Under the pieces are notes generated by a model that saw only the letters and a program-made list of their open reading frames with translations, did no database searches and was not told where the DNA came from. A DNA stretch of 64,000 nucleotides from UBA11524 sp051886675. Its GTDB lineage: Bacteria > Bacillota > Clostridia > Christensenellales > Aristaeellaceae. Below are positions 43,405-51,341 of this stretch, in pieces. Each line of letters opens with the position of its first letter. Position 1 is the stretch's first letter. Position numbers and translations under genes: made by a program. The stretch is from assembly GCA_051886675.1 (NCBI GenBank), contig JBJEYH010000350.1, forward strand, positions 50,722 to 114,721. The letters run 5' to 3'.

Positions 43405-45381
43405 ATGCAGCTGCACATTGCCCCTGAAAAGGGCGTCCCGATTCAGCCCGGGATGATCGGCCTGTTCTTTGAGGACATCAACTACGCTGCGGACGGCGGC
43501 CTCTACGCCGAGATGATCGAGAACCGCTCCTTCGAATTCCTGGACTGCAGCGGCACCGTGGGCGACTACTATACCGTTCAGGACTGCGGCTATGGCTGGT
43601 ATCCCACCACGGCTTGCGGCGAGGGCGGCATGGCCTACGTCATGGGCAGCCCGGTCAACCGGGTGAATCCCCACTACCTGCGCTTCACGGCCACGCAGGC
43701 GGGGCAGGGCTTCTGGAATCAGGCGTACAGCGGCGTTCACCTGGAGAAGGGCATGACGTACCGGGTCTCCTTCTACGCCCGGATGGTGAAATACGCGGGC
43801 GACCTGACGGTGTCCGTGGAAAAGGATCGGCAGGTGCTCGCCCAGGGTCGGGTTCAGTGCGTCCATGTGCCGGAGAAGACCTGGCAGAAGTGGATCCGCT
43901 ACGATCTTACCCTGGAGGCGCAGGAGACCGTATCCGGCGCCAGGTTCGTCATGACGCTGGATCAGCCCGGCGTGGTGGAGTTCGACTTCATCTCCATGAT
44001 GCCCGCCGACGCCGTGGCAGGCGTGTTCCGCAGGGATCTGTTCGAGCTGCTCAAGGGGCTGCATCCGGGCTTCCTGCGCTTCCCGGGCGGGTGCATCATC
44101 GAGGGCAACACGCTGGACAACCGCTACCGCTGGAAGGAGAGCGTCGGCGCGCCCGAGGGCCGCAGGAACAACTTCAACCGCTGGGCCGTTCACGACACCA
44201 AGGCCGAGCACAACTGGCACACCCAGTATGCCCACTACAACCAGTCCCTGGGCATCGGCTTCTACGAGTACTTCCTGCTGTGCGAAATGATCGGCGCACA
44301 GCCGCTGCCGGTGGTCAATGTGGGCCTTGCCTGCCAGTACCAGTCCTACGAGCTGGTGGAGATGGGCACCCCGGAATTCGACGAGTTCATCCAGGACGCG
44401 CTGGATCTGATCGAGTTCGCCAACGGCCCGGCGGACAGCCGCTGGGGCAGCCTGCGCGCGCAGATGGGTCATCCCGCGCCCTTCGGCCTGACGATGATGG
44501 GCATCGGCAACGAGCAGTGGCAGACGGACAAAATCGACTTCTTCGCCCGGTATACGGCCTTCGAGCAGGCCATTCACGCGGCGTATCCCGACATGAAGCT
44601 CATCGGTTCCGCCGGCCCGGACATCACCTCCGAACGCTACAGGGCCGCGTGGAACTTCTACAAGAAGGAATGCCCCCGCAGGGAAGGCTTCTGCTATGCC
44701 GTGGACGAGCACTATTATGTGAAGCCGGGCTGGTTCTACGACCACGTGCACTTCTACGATGACTATCCCCGCAACGTGAAGGTGTTCTCCGGCGAGTACG
44801 CGGCGCATCCCGCCCATGGCATGAATATGCCCGAGTCCAACAACCTGGAGGGCGCGCTGGCGGAGGCCGCGTTCCTGACCGGCGTGGAGCGCAACGCGGA
44901 CGTGGTGGTGCTGGCGTCCTACGCGCCGCTGCTGGCCCGCGTCGGCTATGCCCAGTGGTCGCCGGACATGATCTGGTTCGATGAGGAGAAGGCCTACGGC
45001 ACGCCCAGCTACTACGTCCAGAAAATGTACGGCGAGAACATGGGCACGGTGACGGTTCCCATGCACGGTCAGGACAAGACGCTGGAGCAGGCGCAGCTGT
45101 ATGTGAACGTCAGCCTGGATGAGCGCACGGACGAGATCATCATCAAGGCCGTGAACCACAGCGCAGCGGATCAGGCGATCGACCTGGTTGTGCCTGAGCA
45201 GTGGCGGATGGCGAACGCCATGACGCTGCAGACCCTTGCCTGTGCGGAGGGGCTCAGCAGCTACAACACGCCTGACGCGCCCGAGAAGGTCAGCACCCGC
45301 ACGGAGACTGTCGCCTATGACGGCAGGCTGCCGGTTCCGCACGACAGCTTCGTGGTGGCGCGGGTGAAGCGGAGCTGCTGA
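43405..45381 (+). CDS. GH51 alpha-L-arabinofuranosidase
   Basis: A 658-residue family 51 enzyme. FEDINYAADGGLYAEMIENRSFE at the N-terminus is the family hallmark. A carbohydrate-binding-like sandwich follows, then the barrel with LRFPGGCIIEGN, the acid/base Glu370 in GIGNEQW and the nucleophile Glu464 in VFSGEYAAH. It removes terminal alpha-L-arabinofuranosyl residues. No signal peptide, so it works on imported fragments. The ATG at 43405 is preferred over 43378 because the duplicated copy at 26728 starts its strong identity at the same codon. It is a monocistronic gene ending in a strong terminator. Confidence 0.93.
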   Translation: MQLHIAPEKGVPIQPGMIGLFFEDINYAADGGLYAEMIENRSFEFLDCSGTVGDYYTVQDCGYGWYPTTACGEGGMAYVMGSPVNRVNPHYLRFTATQAGQGFWNQAYSGVHLEKGMTYRVSFYARMVKYAGDLTVSVEKDRQVLAQGRVQCVHVPEKTWQKWIRYDLTLEAQETVSGARFVMTLDQPGVVEFDFISMMPADAVAGVFRRDLFELLKGLHPGFLRFPGGCIIEGNTLDNRYRWKESVGAPEGRRNNFNRWAVHDTKAEHNWHTQYAHYNQSLGIGFYEYFLLCEMIGAQPLPVVNVGLACQYQSYELVEMGTPEFDEFIQDALDLIEFANGPADSRWGSLRAQMGHPAPFGLTMMGIGNEQWQTDKIDFFARYTAFEQAIHAAYPDMKLIGSAGPDITSERYRAAWNFYKKECPRREGFCYAVDEHYYVKPGWFYDHVHFYDDYPRNVKVFSGEYAAHPAHGMNMPESNNLEGALAEAAFLTGVERNADVVVLASYAPLLARVGYAQWSPDMIWFDEEKAYGTPSYYVQKMYGENMGTVTVPMHGQDKTLEQAQLYVNVSLDERTDEIIIKAVNHSAADQAIDLVVPEQWRMANAMTLQTLACAEGLSSYNTPDAPEKVSTRTETVAYDGRLPVPHDSFVVARVKRSC

Positions 45382-45415
45382 CGCAAAGGCCGGCAACGCA
45401 TCCGGGAATCAAACA

Positions 45416-45460
45416 GGCCCTCCGCCGCGGAAGGAACGTTCCGCGGCGGAGGGCCGTTTT
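45416..45460 (+). terminator. Terminator of the GH51 gene
   Basis: A 17-bp perfect stem: GGCCCTCCGCCGCGGAA (45416-45432) with TTCCGCGGCGGAGGGCC (45439-45455), then GTTTT. Confidence 0.92.
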
Positions 45461-45524
45461 GCTGCAGGCATGACCATGCGTAGGGTGCTCCTGACGCCTG
45501 CATGCCGAGGAGCCGGCGCGTCAC

Positions 45525-45551
45525 GCAAAACGCCCCGGCACACACCGGGGC
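45525..45551 (-). terminator. Terminator of the second MATE gene
   Basis: On the minus strand GCCCCGG (45545-45551) pairs with CCGGGGC (45532-45538), then GTTTTGC. It lies 17 bp past the stop. Confidence 0.7.
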
Positions 45552-45567
45552 CCAGGGGCGCAACAAG

Positions 45568-46905
45568 TCACAGCCGGGCCAGGAGGCGATCCCTGCGCAG
45601 CAGGTAGTACAGGAAGCCGGTCGCGTCCGCCAGGAACCAGCCGATGGGCACCGACCACCAGATGCCCGTGACGCCAATGGCCGGAATGGCCGACAGGATA
45701 TAGGCCAGCGCCACCCGGGTACCCAGGGAGATCACCGTCAGCACGACGCTCATGCCGGGTTTGCCCAGGGCGCGATACAGACCATAGAGCAGGAACAGGC
45801 ATCCGATGCCGATGTAGAAGGCGCCCTCGATGCGCAGGTACCGCACGCCCTCAGCGATGATGGCATCCTCGCCGGCCTCCACGAACAGGCCCATCAGCGG
45901 CCGGGCGAACAGGCACACCAGCAGCGATACCGCCACGCTGAAGGCTGCGGACGCGGCGACGGCGCCCTTCAGTCCGGCCTGAATGCGCTCCTTCTTCCGC
46001 GCGCCGTAGTTCTGCGCGATGAAGGTGGAGAAGGCGTTGCCGAAGTCCTGCACGGGCATGTAGGCGAAGGCGTCGATCTTGACGGCAGCGGCGAAGGCGG
46101 CCATCACCGTCGCGCCGAAGCTGTTGACCAGCCCCTGCACCATCAGGATGCCCAGGTTCATCACGGACTGCTGCACGCACGTCAGGATCGAGAAGCTGGC
46201 CACCTCCCGCACGCAGCCCCTGCGCACCCGGAGGTTCCGCAGGCACTGCACCTGCGGATACCGGATCCAGGCGTAGACCGCAATGCCCGCGCCGGAGACG
46301 TACTGGGCGATGACCGTGGCCTCCGCCGCGCCCCTGACACCGCGCTTCAGGCCCAGCACGAACCACAGATCCAGCGCGATGTTCACCGCCGCGGAGAGGG
46401 CCAGGAAAAGCAGCGGCACCACGGAATTGCCCACCGCCCGCAGGTAGGAGGCAAAGTAATTGTACAGGAAGGTGGCGGCAATGCCCGTGAAGATCACCGC
46501 AAGATACTCGCGCATGGGCGGCCACACCTCCTCCGGCACCCGGAGAAAGACGCGGATCAGATCCAGCGCGGCGAAGGCGGCGAGGCTCAGCAGCAGGGTC
46601 GCGGCGGCAATCAGCACGAAGGAGGCCGTCAGCGTATCCCGCATGCCGTCCTCATCCCGCTGGCCGAAGCGGATGGCCAGCAGCGCGCCGCTGCCCATGC
46701 ACAGTCCCAGCAGGATGGAGGTCAGGAAGGTCATCAGCGTAAAGGAGGAGCCCACCGCCGCCAGCGCGTTTTTCCCGAGAAAGCGGCCCACAATCAGCGT
46801 ATCGGCGATGTTGTAGCACTGCTGCAGCAGATTGCCCAGCACCATGGGCAGGGCGAAGAGCAGCATGGAGCGCATCACCGGCCCCCGGGTCAGGTCCCTG
46901 TCCAT
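45568..46905 (-). CDS. Second MATE-family exporter
   Basis: A 445-residue membrane protein with about 12 helices. MLLFALPMVLGNLLQQCYNIADTLIVGRFLG is the classic MATE opening of the NorM/DinF group in Firmicutes. FGNAFSTFIAQNYGA repeats the pattern in the second half. The ATG at 46905 has GGAGG 7 bases upstream. Single gene with its own promoter and terminator. It is only distantly like the MATE gene at 17283, so it is not a recent duplicate. Substrate unknown. Confidence 0.93.
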   Translation of the reverse strand: MDRDLTRGPVMRSMLLFALPMVLGNLLQQCYNIADTLIVGRFLGKNALAAVGSSFTLMTFLTSILLGLCMGSGALLAIRFGQRDEDGMRDTLTASFVLIAAATLLLSLAAFAALDLIRVFLRVPEEVWPPMREYLAVIFTGIAATFLYNYFASYLRAVGNSVVPLLFLALSAAVNIALDLWFVLGLKRGVRGAAEATVIAQYVSGAGIAVYAWIRYPQVQCLRNLRVRRGCVREVASFSILTCVQQSVMNLGILMVQGLVNSFGATVMAAFAAAVKIDAFAYMPVQDFGNAFSTFIAQNYGARKKERIQAGLKGAVAASAAFSVAVSLLVCLFARPLMGLFVEAGEDAIIAEGVRYLRIEGAFYIGIGCLFLLYGLYRALGKPGMSVVLTVISLGTRVALAYILSAIPAIGVTGIWWSVPIGWFLADATGFLYYLLRRDRLLARL

Positions 46906-46949
46906 GGCGTCACCTCCGTTTCGTGCGTACATGGGGTCAATCCGGAAGC

Positions 46950-46978
46950 ATTGTAGCAGGGAAAGGGTGGAAAGTCAA
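46950..46978 (-). promoter_or_regulatory. Promoter of the second MATE gene
   Basis: Minus-strand TTGACT (46973-46978), 17 bp, TACAAT (46950-46955). The rest of the 321-bp gap 46906-47226 contains only the next gene's terminator. Confidence 0.75.
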
Positions 46979-47133
46979 TCGGGTGAGCAGGGGCGGGACA
47001 GAAGCCTCCCCTGTTGGCATGGGGGGAAAGGCGGCGCACAGGACGCAGCCGAAGGGACGCCGACGCTCCCGCGCGGCAGGGCGCCAGGCAGCCCCGGGGT
47101 TCCCGTTGGCGCTGCGCCTGACAATGCCGCGGA

Positions 47134-47173
47134 CAAAAAGGCCGCTCCGCCGAAATCCGGCAGAACGGCCTTT
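47134..47173 (-). terminator. Terminator of the second amidohydrolase gene
   Basis: A 15-bp stem of AAGGCCGTTCTGCCG with CGGCGGAGCGGCCTT, followed on the minus strand by TTTGTCC. The plus-strand side also ends in CTTTG. Confidence 0.85.
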
Positions 47174-47226
47174 GTTGGCATGGGCTGGACGCCGCTTCGG
47201 GCGCGCGCCACGGGAGGAGACTGGCA

Positions 47227-48147
47227 TCATGCCTGCGGGAAGGGGAAGGCCTCCAGGGCGTTGCGCCAGTAGACGTCCTCCAGCTCGTCCGGGGTGAAGA
47301 GCACGCCATTGTCCAGGTAGCGGCAGAGGTTCTCGTAGCTGTCCCGGGTCAGGGGCGAGGGCAGATCGCTGCCCCACATCAGCTTCCGATGGCCCACAAT
47401 CTCCTTCGCCAGGCCGATGTAGCGGCAGGCGGTGGGGTAGGGGAACACCTCCGGCTTGGTCTTCCAGGGCACGGCGGACAGGTCGAACCAGATGTTCTCC
47501 GCCTTCATGGCCTGCAGCGCGCGGACAAGGCCTTCCTCCTCGCCCAGGCGGGGCGCGGTCAGATGGCAGACGATCACGTGCATCCGGGGGAAACGGGCAG
47601 CCAGATCGGCCACGGCATCCGGCTGGAAGCTCTCGTTGGGCTGGGTGCCGATGTCCAGAACCAGGGTGCCGCCGCCCTCGGCAATGGCCTGGGCGATGGG
47701 CAGGAAGCGGGGGCCGTTCAGGCGGAAGGGCTCATGGTAGCTCATGATGCCCCCGTCGGAGCTGACCTCGAACTTGACCGTCTTCACGCCTTCCTTGACG
47801 AAGAACCGGTCGAAGATCTTCTCCCGGTTGCCCGCGAAGGGATCAAAGGTGAAGGTGGGCAGGAACATGTCCGGCCAGGCCCGGGCCGCCTCCAGGGTGT
47901 ACTCGTTCTGGAAGCCATAGAAGCTGCCCTGCAGCAGCACAGCCTTCTCCACGCCCTTCTCCTGCAGGAAGGCGTGCAGCCGGTCGTAGGTCACGTCCCT
48001 TTCGCCCAGCTCCGGGGGAAACAGCGGGAACTCGTTGCCGTCCGCCCAGCGGGCCATGCCGCCGCCCACGGCCCTCAGTTCGCCTCCCCGGGAAAAGCCG
48101 TGGAGATTCTCCACCACATGCGCGTGAACGTCAATCAGCCTTCTCAT
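47227..48147 (-). CDS. Amidohydrolase-2 family protein
   Basis: A 306-residue TIM-barrel hydrolase. LIDVHAHVVE gives the metal-binding His pair, MHVIVCHLTAP a further His and LMWGSDLPSPLTRDSY the conserved Asp. It has the same fold as the protein encoded at 3071 but only low similarity beyond motifs. Members include decarboxylases and lactonases. It is monocistronic, with its own promoter and terminator, and the substrate is not indicated by its neighbours. The start at 48147 has a weak GGGGG site. Confidence 0.87.
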   Translation of the reverse strand: MRRLIDVHAHVVENLHGFSRGGELRAVGGGMARWADGNEFPLFPPELGERDVTYDRLHAFLQEKGVEKAVLLQGSFYGFQNEYTLEAARAWPDMFLPTFTFDPFAGNREKIFDRFFVKEGVKTVKFEVSSDGGIMSYHEPFRLNGPRFLPIAQAIAEGGGTLVLDIGTQPNESFQPDAVADLAARFPRMHVIVCHLTAPRLGEEEGLVRALQAMKAENIWFDLSAVPWKTKPEVFPYPTACRYIGLAKEIVGHRKLMWGSDLPSPLTRDSYENLCRYLDNGVLFTPDELEDVYWRNALEAFPFPQA

Positions 48148-48191
48148 GGTTGTGCAAGCCCCCTGTGATCATCAGATGTATCAGTATCCTC

Positions 48192-48220
48192 ATGATAGCA
48201 GAGCGGGCCGGGAATGTCAA
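48192..48220 (-). promoter_or_regulatory. Promoter of the second amidohydrolase gene
   Basis: Minus-strand TTGACA (48215-48220), 17 bp, TATCAT (48192-48197). It lies only 19 bp from the end of the beta-helix gene. Confidence 0.82.
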
Positions 48221-48238
48221 TCAGTCACGGGGCCTTCC

Positions 48239-50062
48239 TTACAGGGAGGTATCGCCGTCCTCCGGGGAGGTCGCGTCCTCCTCGGGCACGTCGGACGGAA
48301 GCTCCTCCACGGTGTAGCCGCCCCTGCCGCCCCGGTTGGAGCCGCCCTTCCCGAAGCCGCCGCGGCCAAAGCTGCCGCCCGCCGTGGCGCTGCCGCTGCC
48401 GATGGTCATCGCGCGGACTTCACTGCCGGCCGTCAGGGTGCAGCTGTCGCCGTCGGCCAGGCCGGGGCAGCTGACGATCACCAGCTGATAGCTCTCCGCA
48501 GGAGTGAAGGTGACCAGCGGATTGCCCGCGCTGTCCGACAGGGTGACGGCCTCGCCGCCGGCATGGGCGGTCTCCAGCATAGCCACGGTGACGGGCTGGG
48601 TGGAGGCGCTGTCGAAGCTCTGCAGCATGTGGCTGGTGGAGCCGACGGCGATCAGCGTCCCGCCGGTGATGATGCCGGAGCCGTTGTAGTCGATGGGCAC
48701 CTCCGCCGTGCGGGACGTGCCGCAGATGTAGACCGTGCCGCCGCTCATGGTCAGGGAGCCGTTGGAATCAATGCCGTCGCCCTGGGCGGTGATGACGATC
48801 TCGCCGCCGCTGATGTTCAGCGATACGCCGGTATCGCCCTGGGCAGAGAAGCCCCGCCCGAAGGCGGAGCTGCCTGTGCTGCCCGATGCGTTAAGACCAT
48901 CGTCGGTGGAGGTGAGGTCGATGCTGCCGCCCTCGATGAGGATGAAGCTGCCCTCGATGCCCTCATAGCAGGCGGTGATTTCCAGCCGTCCGCCGCTGAT
49001 GATGACCTGATTGTCCGAGTGAAGGGCGTCATCGCCGGAGGCAATGGTGATGTCGCCGCCCGAGACATACAGGCAGGAGGCGGTATGCAGGCCATCGTCC
49101 GCGGTGTCCAGGACGAGCGTGCCGCCGCGGATCAGGATGCTGTCAGCCTTCAGGCCCTTCTGGGAGGGGGAGCTGTCGTCGGAATCCGCGTCGGACCAGT
49201 TCCGCCGCTCGCCAAAGCCGGAGGAGGCGGAGATTTCGCTGCGCTCCCCGGCGCGGACGGAGATCGTGCCGCCGTCCACCTGGATCAGGCCCTCGGCGGA
49301 GAAGCCGTCGCCCTGGGAGGTCACCTGCAGCGTGCCGCCGCTGATGTAGATGTAGCCTTCCTTGCCCTCGTCCTCCCGGGTGGAACGAATGCCGTCCGTC
49401 CCGCTGACAACGGTGATGTCGCCCCCCGCAATGCGGACGCTGTCCTTGCCGCTCAGGCCGCGCTTGCCGGCCTCAACGCTCAGCGTGCCGCCGGTGATCT
49501 TCAGCGAATCGGTGGATTTCACGCCATGCCCCTCGGGGCAGCTGACCTGCAGCGAGCCGCTGCCGCCGATGGTCATGGTGCAGTCCGCCCACACCGCCGC
49601 GTCCGCGTCGCCGTAGGTGTCGGGCGCGCCCGTGACGGTCAGCACGTTCTCGCTGCCCTCCACCGTGGTGATGAACACCTTGTCCGCCTGCGCAACCTCG
49701 ATGGCAGCGCAGCTGTCAGCGTTCAGGGTCAGGCCGTTGAGCAGCAGACGCACCTTGTCGTCCTCGCTGGCGCTGACCAGGATCTGCCCGTCCTGCACCT
49801 CGCCCGACAGCAGATAGCTGCCGCCGCTGGTGATGATCAGCACGCCGCCTTCCAGCAGATAGCCCGTGCCTTCGTCGGACAGCCTGTCGCCAAGGACGAT
49901 GGGTGTGGCTTCCTCGGGATTGACGGATGTCATGTCCCCGTTGGTGAACTGATCCTCAGCGGTCAGCGCGGCGGGGATAGCGGTATCCTCCGCCAGGGCG
50001 GGGACGGCCGCGGTTATGAGCAGCATCAGCGCTATCCAGAGGGATATCATGCGCCATTTCAT
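48239..50062 (-). CDS. Secreted beta-helix carbohydrate-binding protein (Cthe_2159-like)
   Basis: A 607-residue exported protein. The signal peptide is MISLWIALMLLITAAVPALA (cut before EDT). The body consists of short repeats with the pattern I-x-GG-x-I/L, such as LKITGGTLSVEAG, VRIAGGDITVVSG, LYVSGGDITIASGDDALHSD and FILIEGGSIDLTSTDDGLNAS. This is the parallel beta-helix layout of the Cthe_2159 family, whose founding member binds acidic plant polysaccharides and calcium; DDGL/DDAL turns are likely calcium ligands. A Gly-rich SFGRGGFGKGGSNRGGRGG tail precedes an acidic end. The ATG at 50062 has AGGAGG 10 bases upstream. No anchor is visible. Confidence 0.85.
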   Translation of the reverse strand: MKWRMISLWIALMLLITAAVPALAEDTAIPAALTAEDQFTNGDMTSVNPEEATPIVLGDRLSDEGTGYLLEGGVLIITSGGSYLLSGEVQDGQILVSASEDDKVRLLLNGLTLNADSCAAIEVAQADKVFITTVEGSENVLTVTGAPDTYGDADAAVWADCTMTIGGSGSLQVSCPEGHGVKSTDSLKITGGTLSVEAGKRGLSGKDSVRIAGGDITVVSGTDGIRSTREDEGKEGYIYISGGTLQVTSQGDGFSAEGLIQVDGGTISVRAGERSEISASSGFGERRNWSDADSDDSSPSQKGLKADSILIRGGTLVLDTADDGLHTASCLYVSGGDITIASGDDALHSDNQVIISGGRLEITACYEGIEGSFILIEGGSIDLTSTDDGLNASGSTGSSAFGRGFSAQGDTGVSLNISGGEIVITAQGDGIDSNGSLTMSGGTVYICGTSRTAEVPIDYNGSGIITGGTLIAVGSTSHMLQSFDSASTQPVTVAMLETAHAGGEAVTLSDSAGNPLVTFTPAESYQLVIVSCPGLADGDSCTLTAGSEVRAMTIGSGSATAGGSFGRGGFGKGGSNRGGRGGYTVEELPSDVPEEDATSPEDGDTSL

Positions 50063-50108
50063 GCTTCCATTCCTCCTGCTACCGGCGTCTGTGCCGGATG
50101 ATAGGATG

Positions 50109-50137
50109 ATTGTATCACAGGAAGTGAGAGTTACCAT
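50109..50137 (-). promoter_or_regulatory. Possible promoter of the beta-helix gene
   Basis: Minus-strand -10 TACAAT (50109-50114) is good; the -35 (ATGGTA at 17 bp) is poor. Confidence 0.35.
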
Positions 50138-50193
50138 AAACGGCGGGTGAAGGCTTCGTGAACAAAGCATGTTCATCAGGAGACGCCGCCCCC

Positions 50194-50241
50194 AAAAAAG
50201 CACAGGCGCCTGCGGCGAGGGGATGCCGCAGACGCTCGTGC
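50194..50241 (-). terminator. Terminator of the iron-type ABC operon
   Basis: GCCGCAGGCGC pairs with GCGTCTGCGGC, extended by GTGC/GCAC, and is followed on the minus strand by TTTTTTGGG. Confidence 0.9.
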
Positions 50242-50260
50242 GCCGGGTACGGGAGCGCGG

Positions 50261-51340
50261 TTACAGCATGTGCACGCAGCCCTCCCGGAAGGACAGGTAC
50301 GCCGTGTCGCCCACGCGGTAGACCTTGCGGCCTGCCGGGCAGTAGTCGGCCAGCTTGACCAGGGTGTCGCCCACCATCAGGTGATAGTTCTGGTACGCGC
50401 CCATGAAGCAGGACAGCACCACCCGGCAGGGCAGCGCGCCGCTGTCAGCCAGGATGCCCGCCTCGGGACGCAGCACCACCTTGCACTGCTTGCCCACGGG
50501 GAAGCCCTCGGGGTTGGGCACCTGCACGGGATGTCCCTCGATGGACAGGGTGCATGCTTCGCCGTCGGTACGGGTGATCTCGCCGGTGAGGAAGTTCACC
50601 TCGCCGATGAAGTCCGCCACGAACTCGCTCTTCGGGTGGTGGTAGATTTCCTCCGGCGTGCCCATCTGGGCCACCACGCCCTTGTTCATGACGATGATGT
50701 TGTCCGAGATGGCCATGGCCTCCGCCTGGTCGTGGGTGACGTACACGGCGGTGATGCCCAGGGTCTGCTGGATGCGGCGGATCTCCGTGCGCATGGACAC
50801 GCGCAGCTTCGCGTCCAGGTTGGACAGCGGCTCGTCGAAGAGCAGCACGCTGGGCTCCACCACCATGGCCCGGGCCAGGGCCACGCGCTGCTGCTGGCCG
50901 CCGGAGAGCTGGTTGGTCATGCGGCTCTCCATGCCGGTCAGCTCCACCAGTGCGAGGATGCGCTCGATGCGCTCGTTCATCTCCGCCTTGGGCACCTTGC
51001 GCAGCTTCAGGCCGTAGGCCACGTTGTCGTACACGTTGTAGTGGGGGAACAGCGCGTAGCTCTGGAACACCATGGCGGTGTCGCGCTTGTTGGGGGTCAG
51101 GGCGTTGATGGCCTCGCTGCCCAGATAGATTTCGCCCGCGTCGGGGCTCTCGAAGCCCGCGATCATCCGGAGGGTGGTGGTCTTGCCGCAGCCGGAGGGG
51201 CCCAGCAGCGTCACGAAGCTTCCCAGGGCGATGTCCAGGGATACGTCGTTGACGGCGTAGAAATCCTTGCCGGTTTTCGGATCCTTGTAAATCTTGGAAA
51301 TATGCTCCAGGCGCACGCCCTTCTTCTCTTTGCCGGCCAT
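50261..51340 (-). CDS. ABC importer ATPase, iron(III)/polyamine type
   Basis: A 359-residue ATPase with Walker A GPSGCGKTTTLR, the signature LSGGQQQRVALARA, Walker B LLFDEPLSNLD and H-loop VYVTHDQAEAM, then a C-terminal TOBE region. It energises the two-domain permease encoded just upstream. An ATG at 51349 would sit two bases from the AAAGGAGG site, while the ATG at 51340 (MAGKEKK) is 9 bases away and directly follows the permease stop, so 51340 is chosen. Last gene of a three-gene operon. Confidence 0.92.
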   Translation of the reverse strand: MAGKEKKGVRLEHISKIYKDPKTGKDFYAVNDVSLDIALGSFVTLLGPSGCGKTTTLRMIAGFESPDAGEIYLGSEAINALTPNKRDTAMVFQSYALFPHYNVYDNVAYGLKLRKVPKAEMNERIERILALVELTGMESRMTNQLSGGQQQRVALARAMVVEPSVLLFDEPLSNLDAKLRVSMRTEIRRIQQTLGITAVYVTHDQAEAMAISDNIIVMNKGVVAQMGTPEEIYHHPKSEFVADFIGEVNFLTGEITRTDGEACTLSIEGHPVQVPNPEGFPVGKQCKVVLRPEAGILADSGALPCRVVLSCFMGAYQNYHLMVGDTLVKLADYCPAGRKVYRVGDTAYLSFREGCVHML

Positions 51341-51341
51341 A

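Noticed and set aside
48239..50062. CRISPR-like or tandem DNA repeats in the beta-helix gene
   Set aside because: The repeats are protein-level turns of unequal length with diverged DNA, not direct DNA repeats with spacers.
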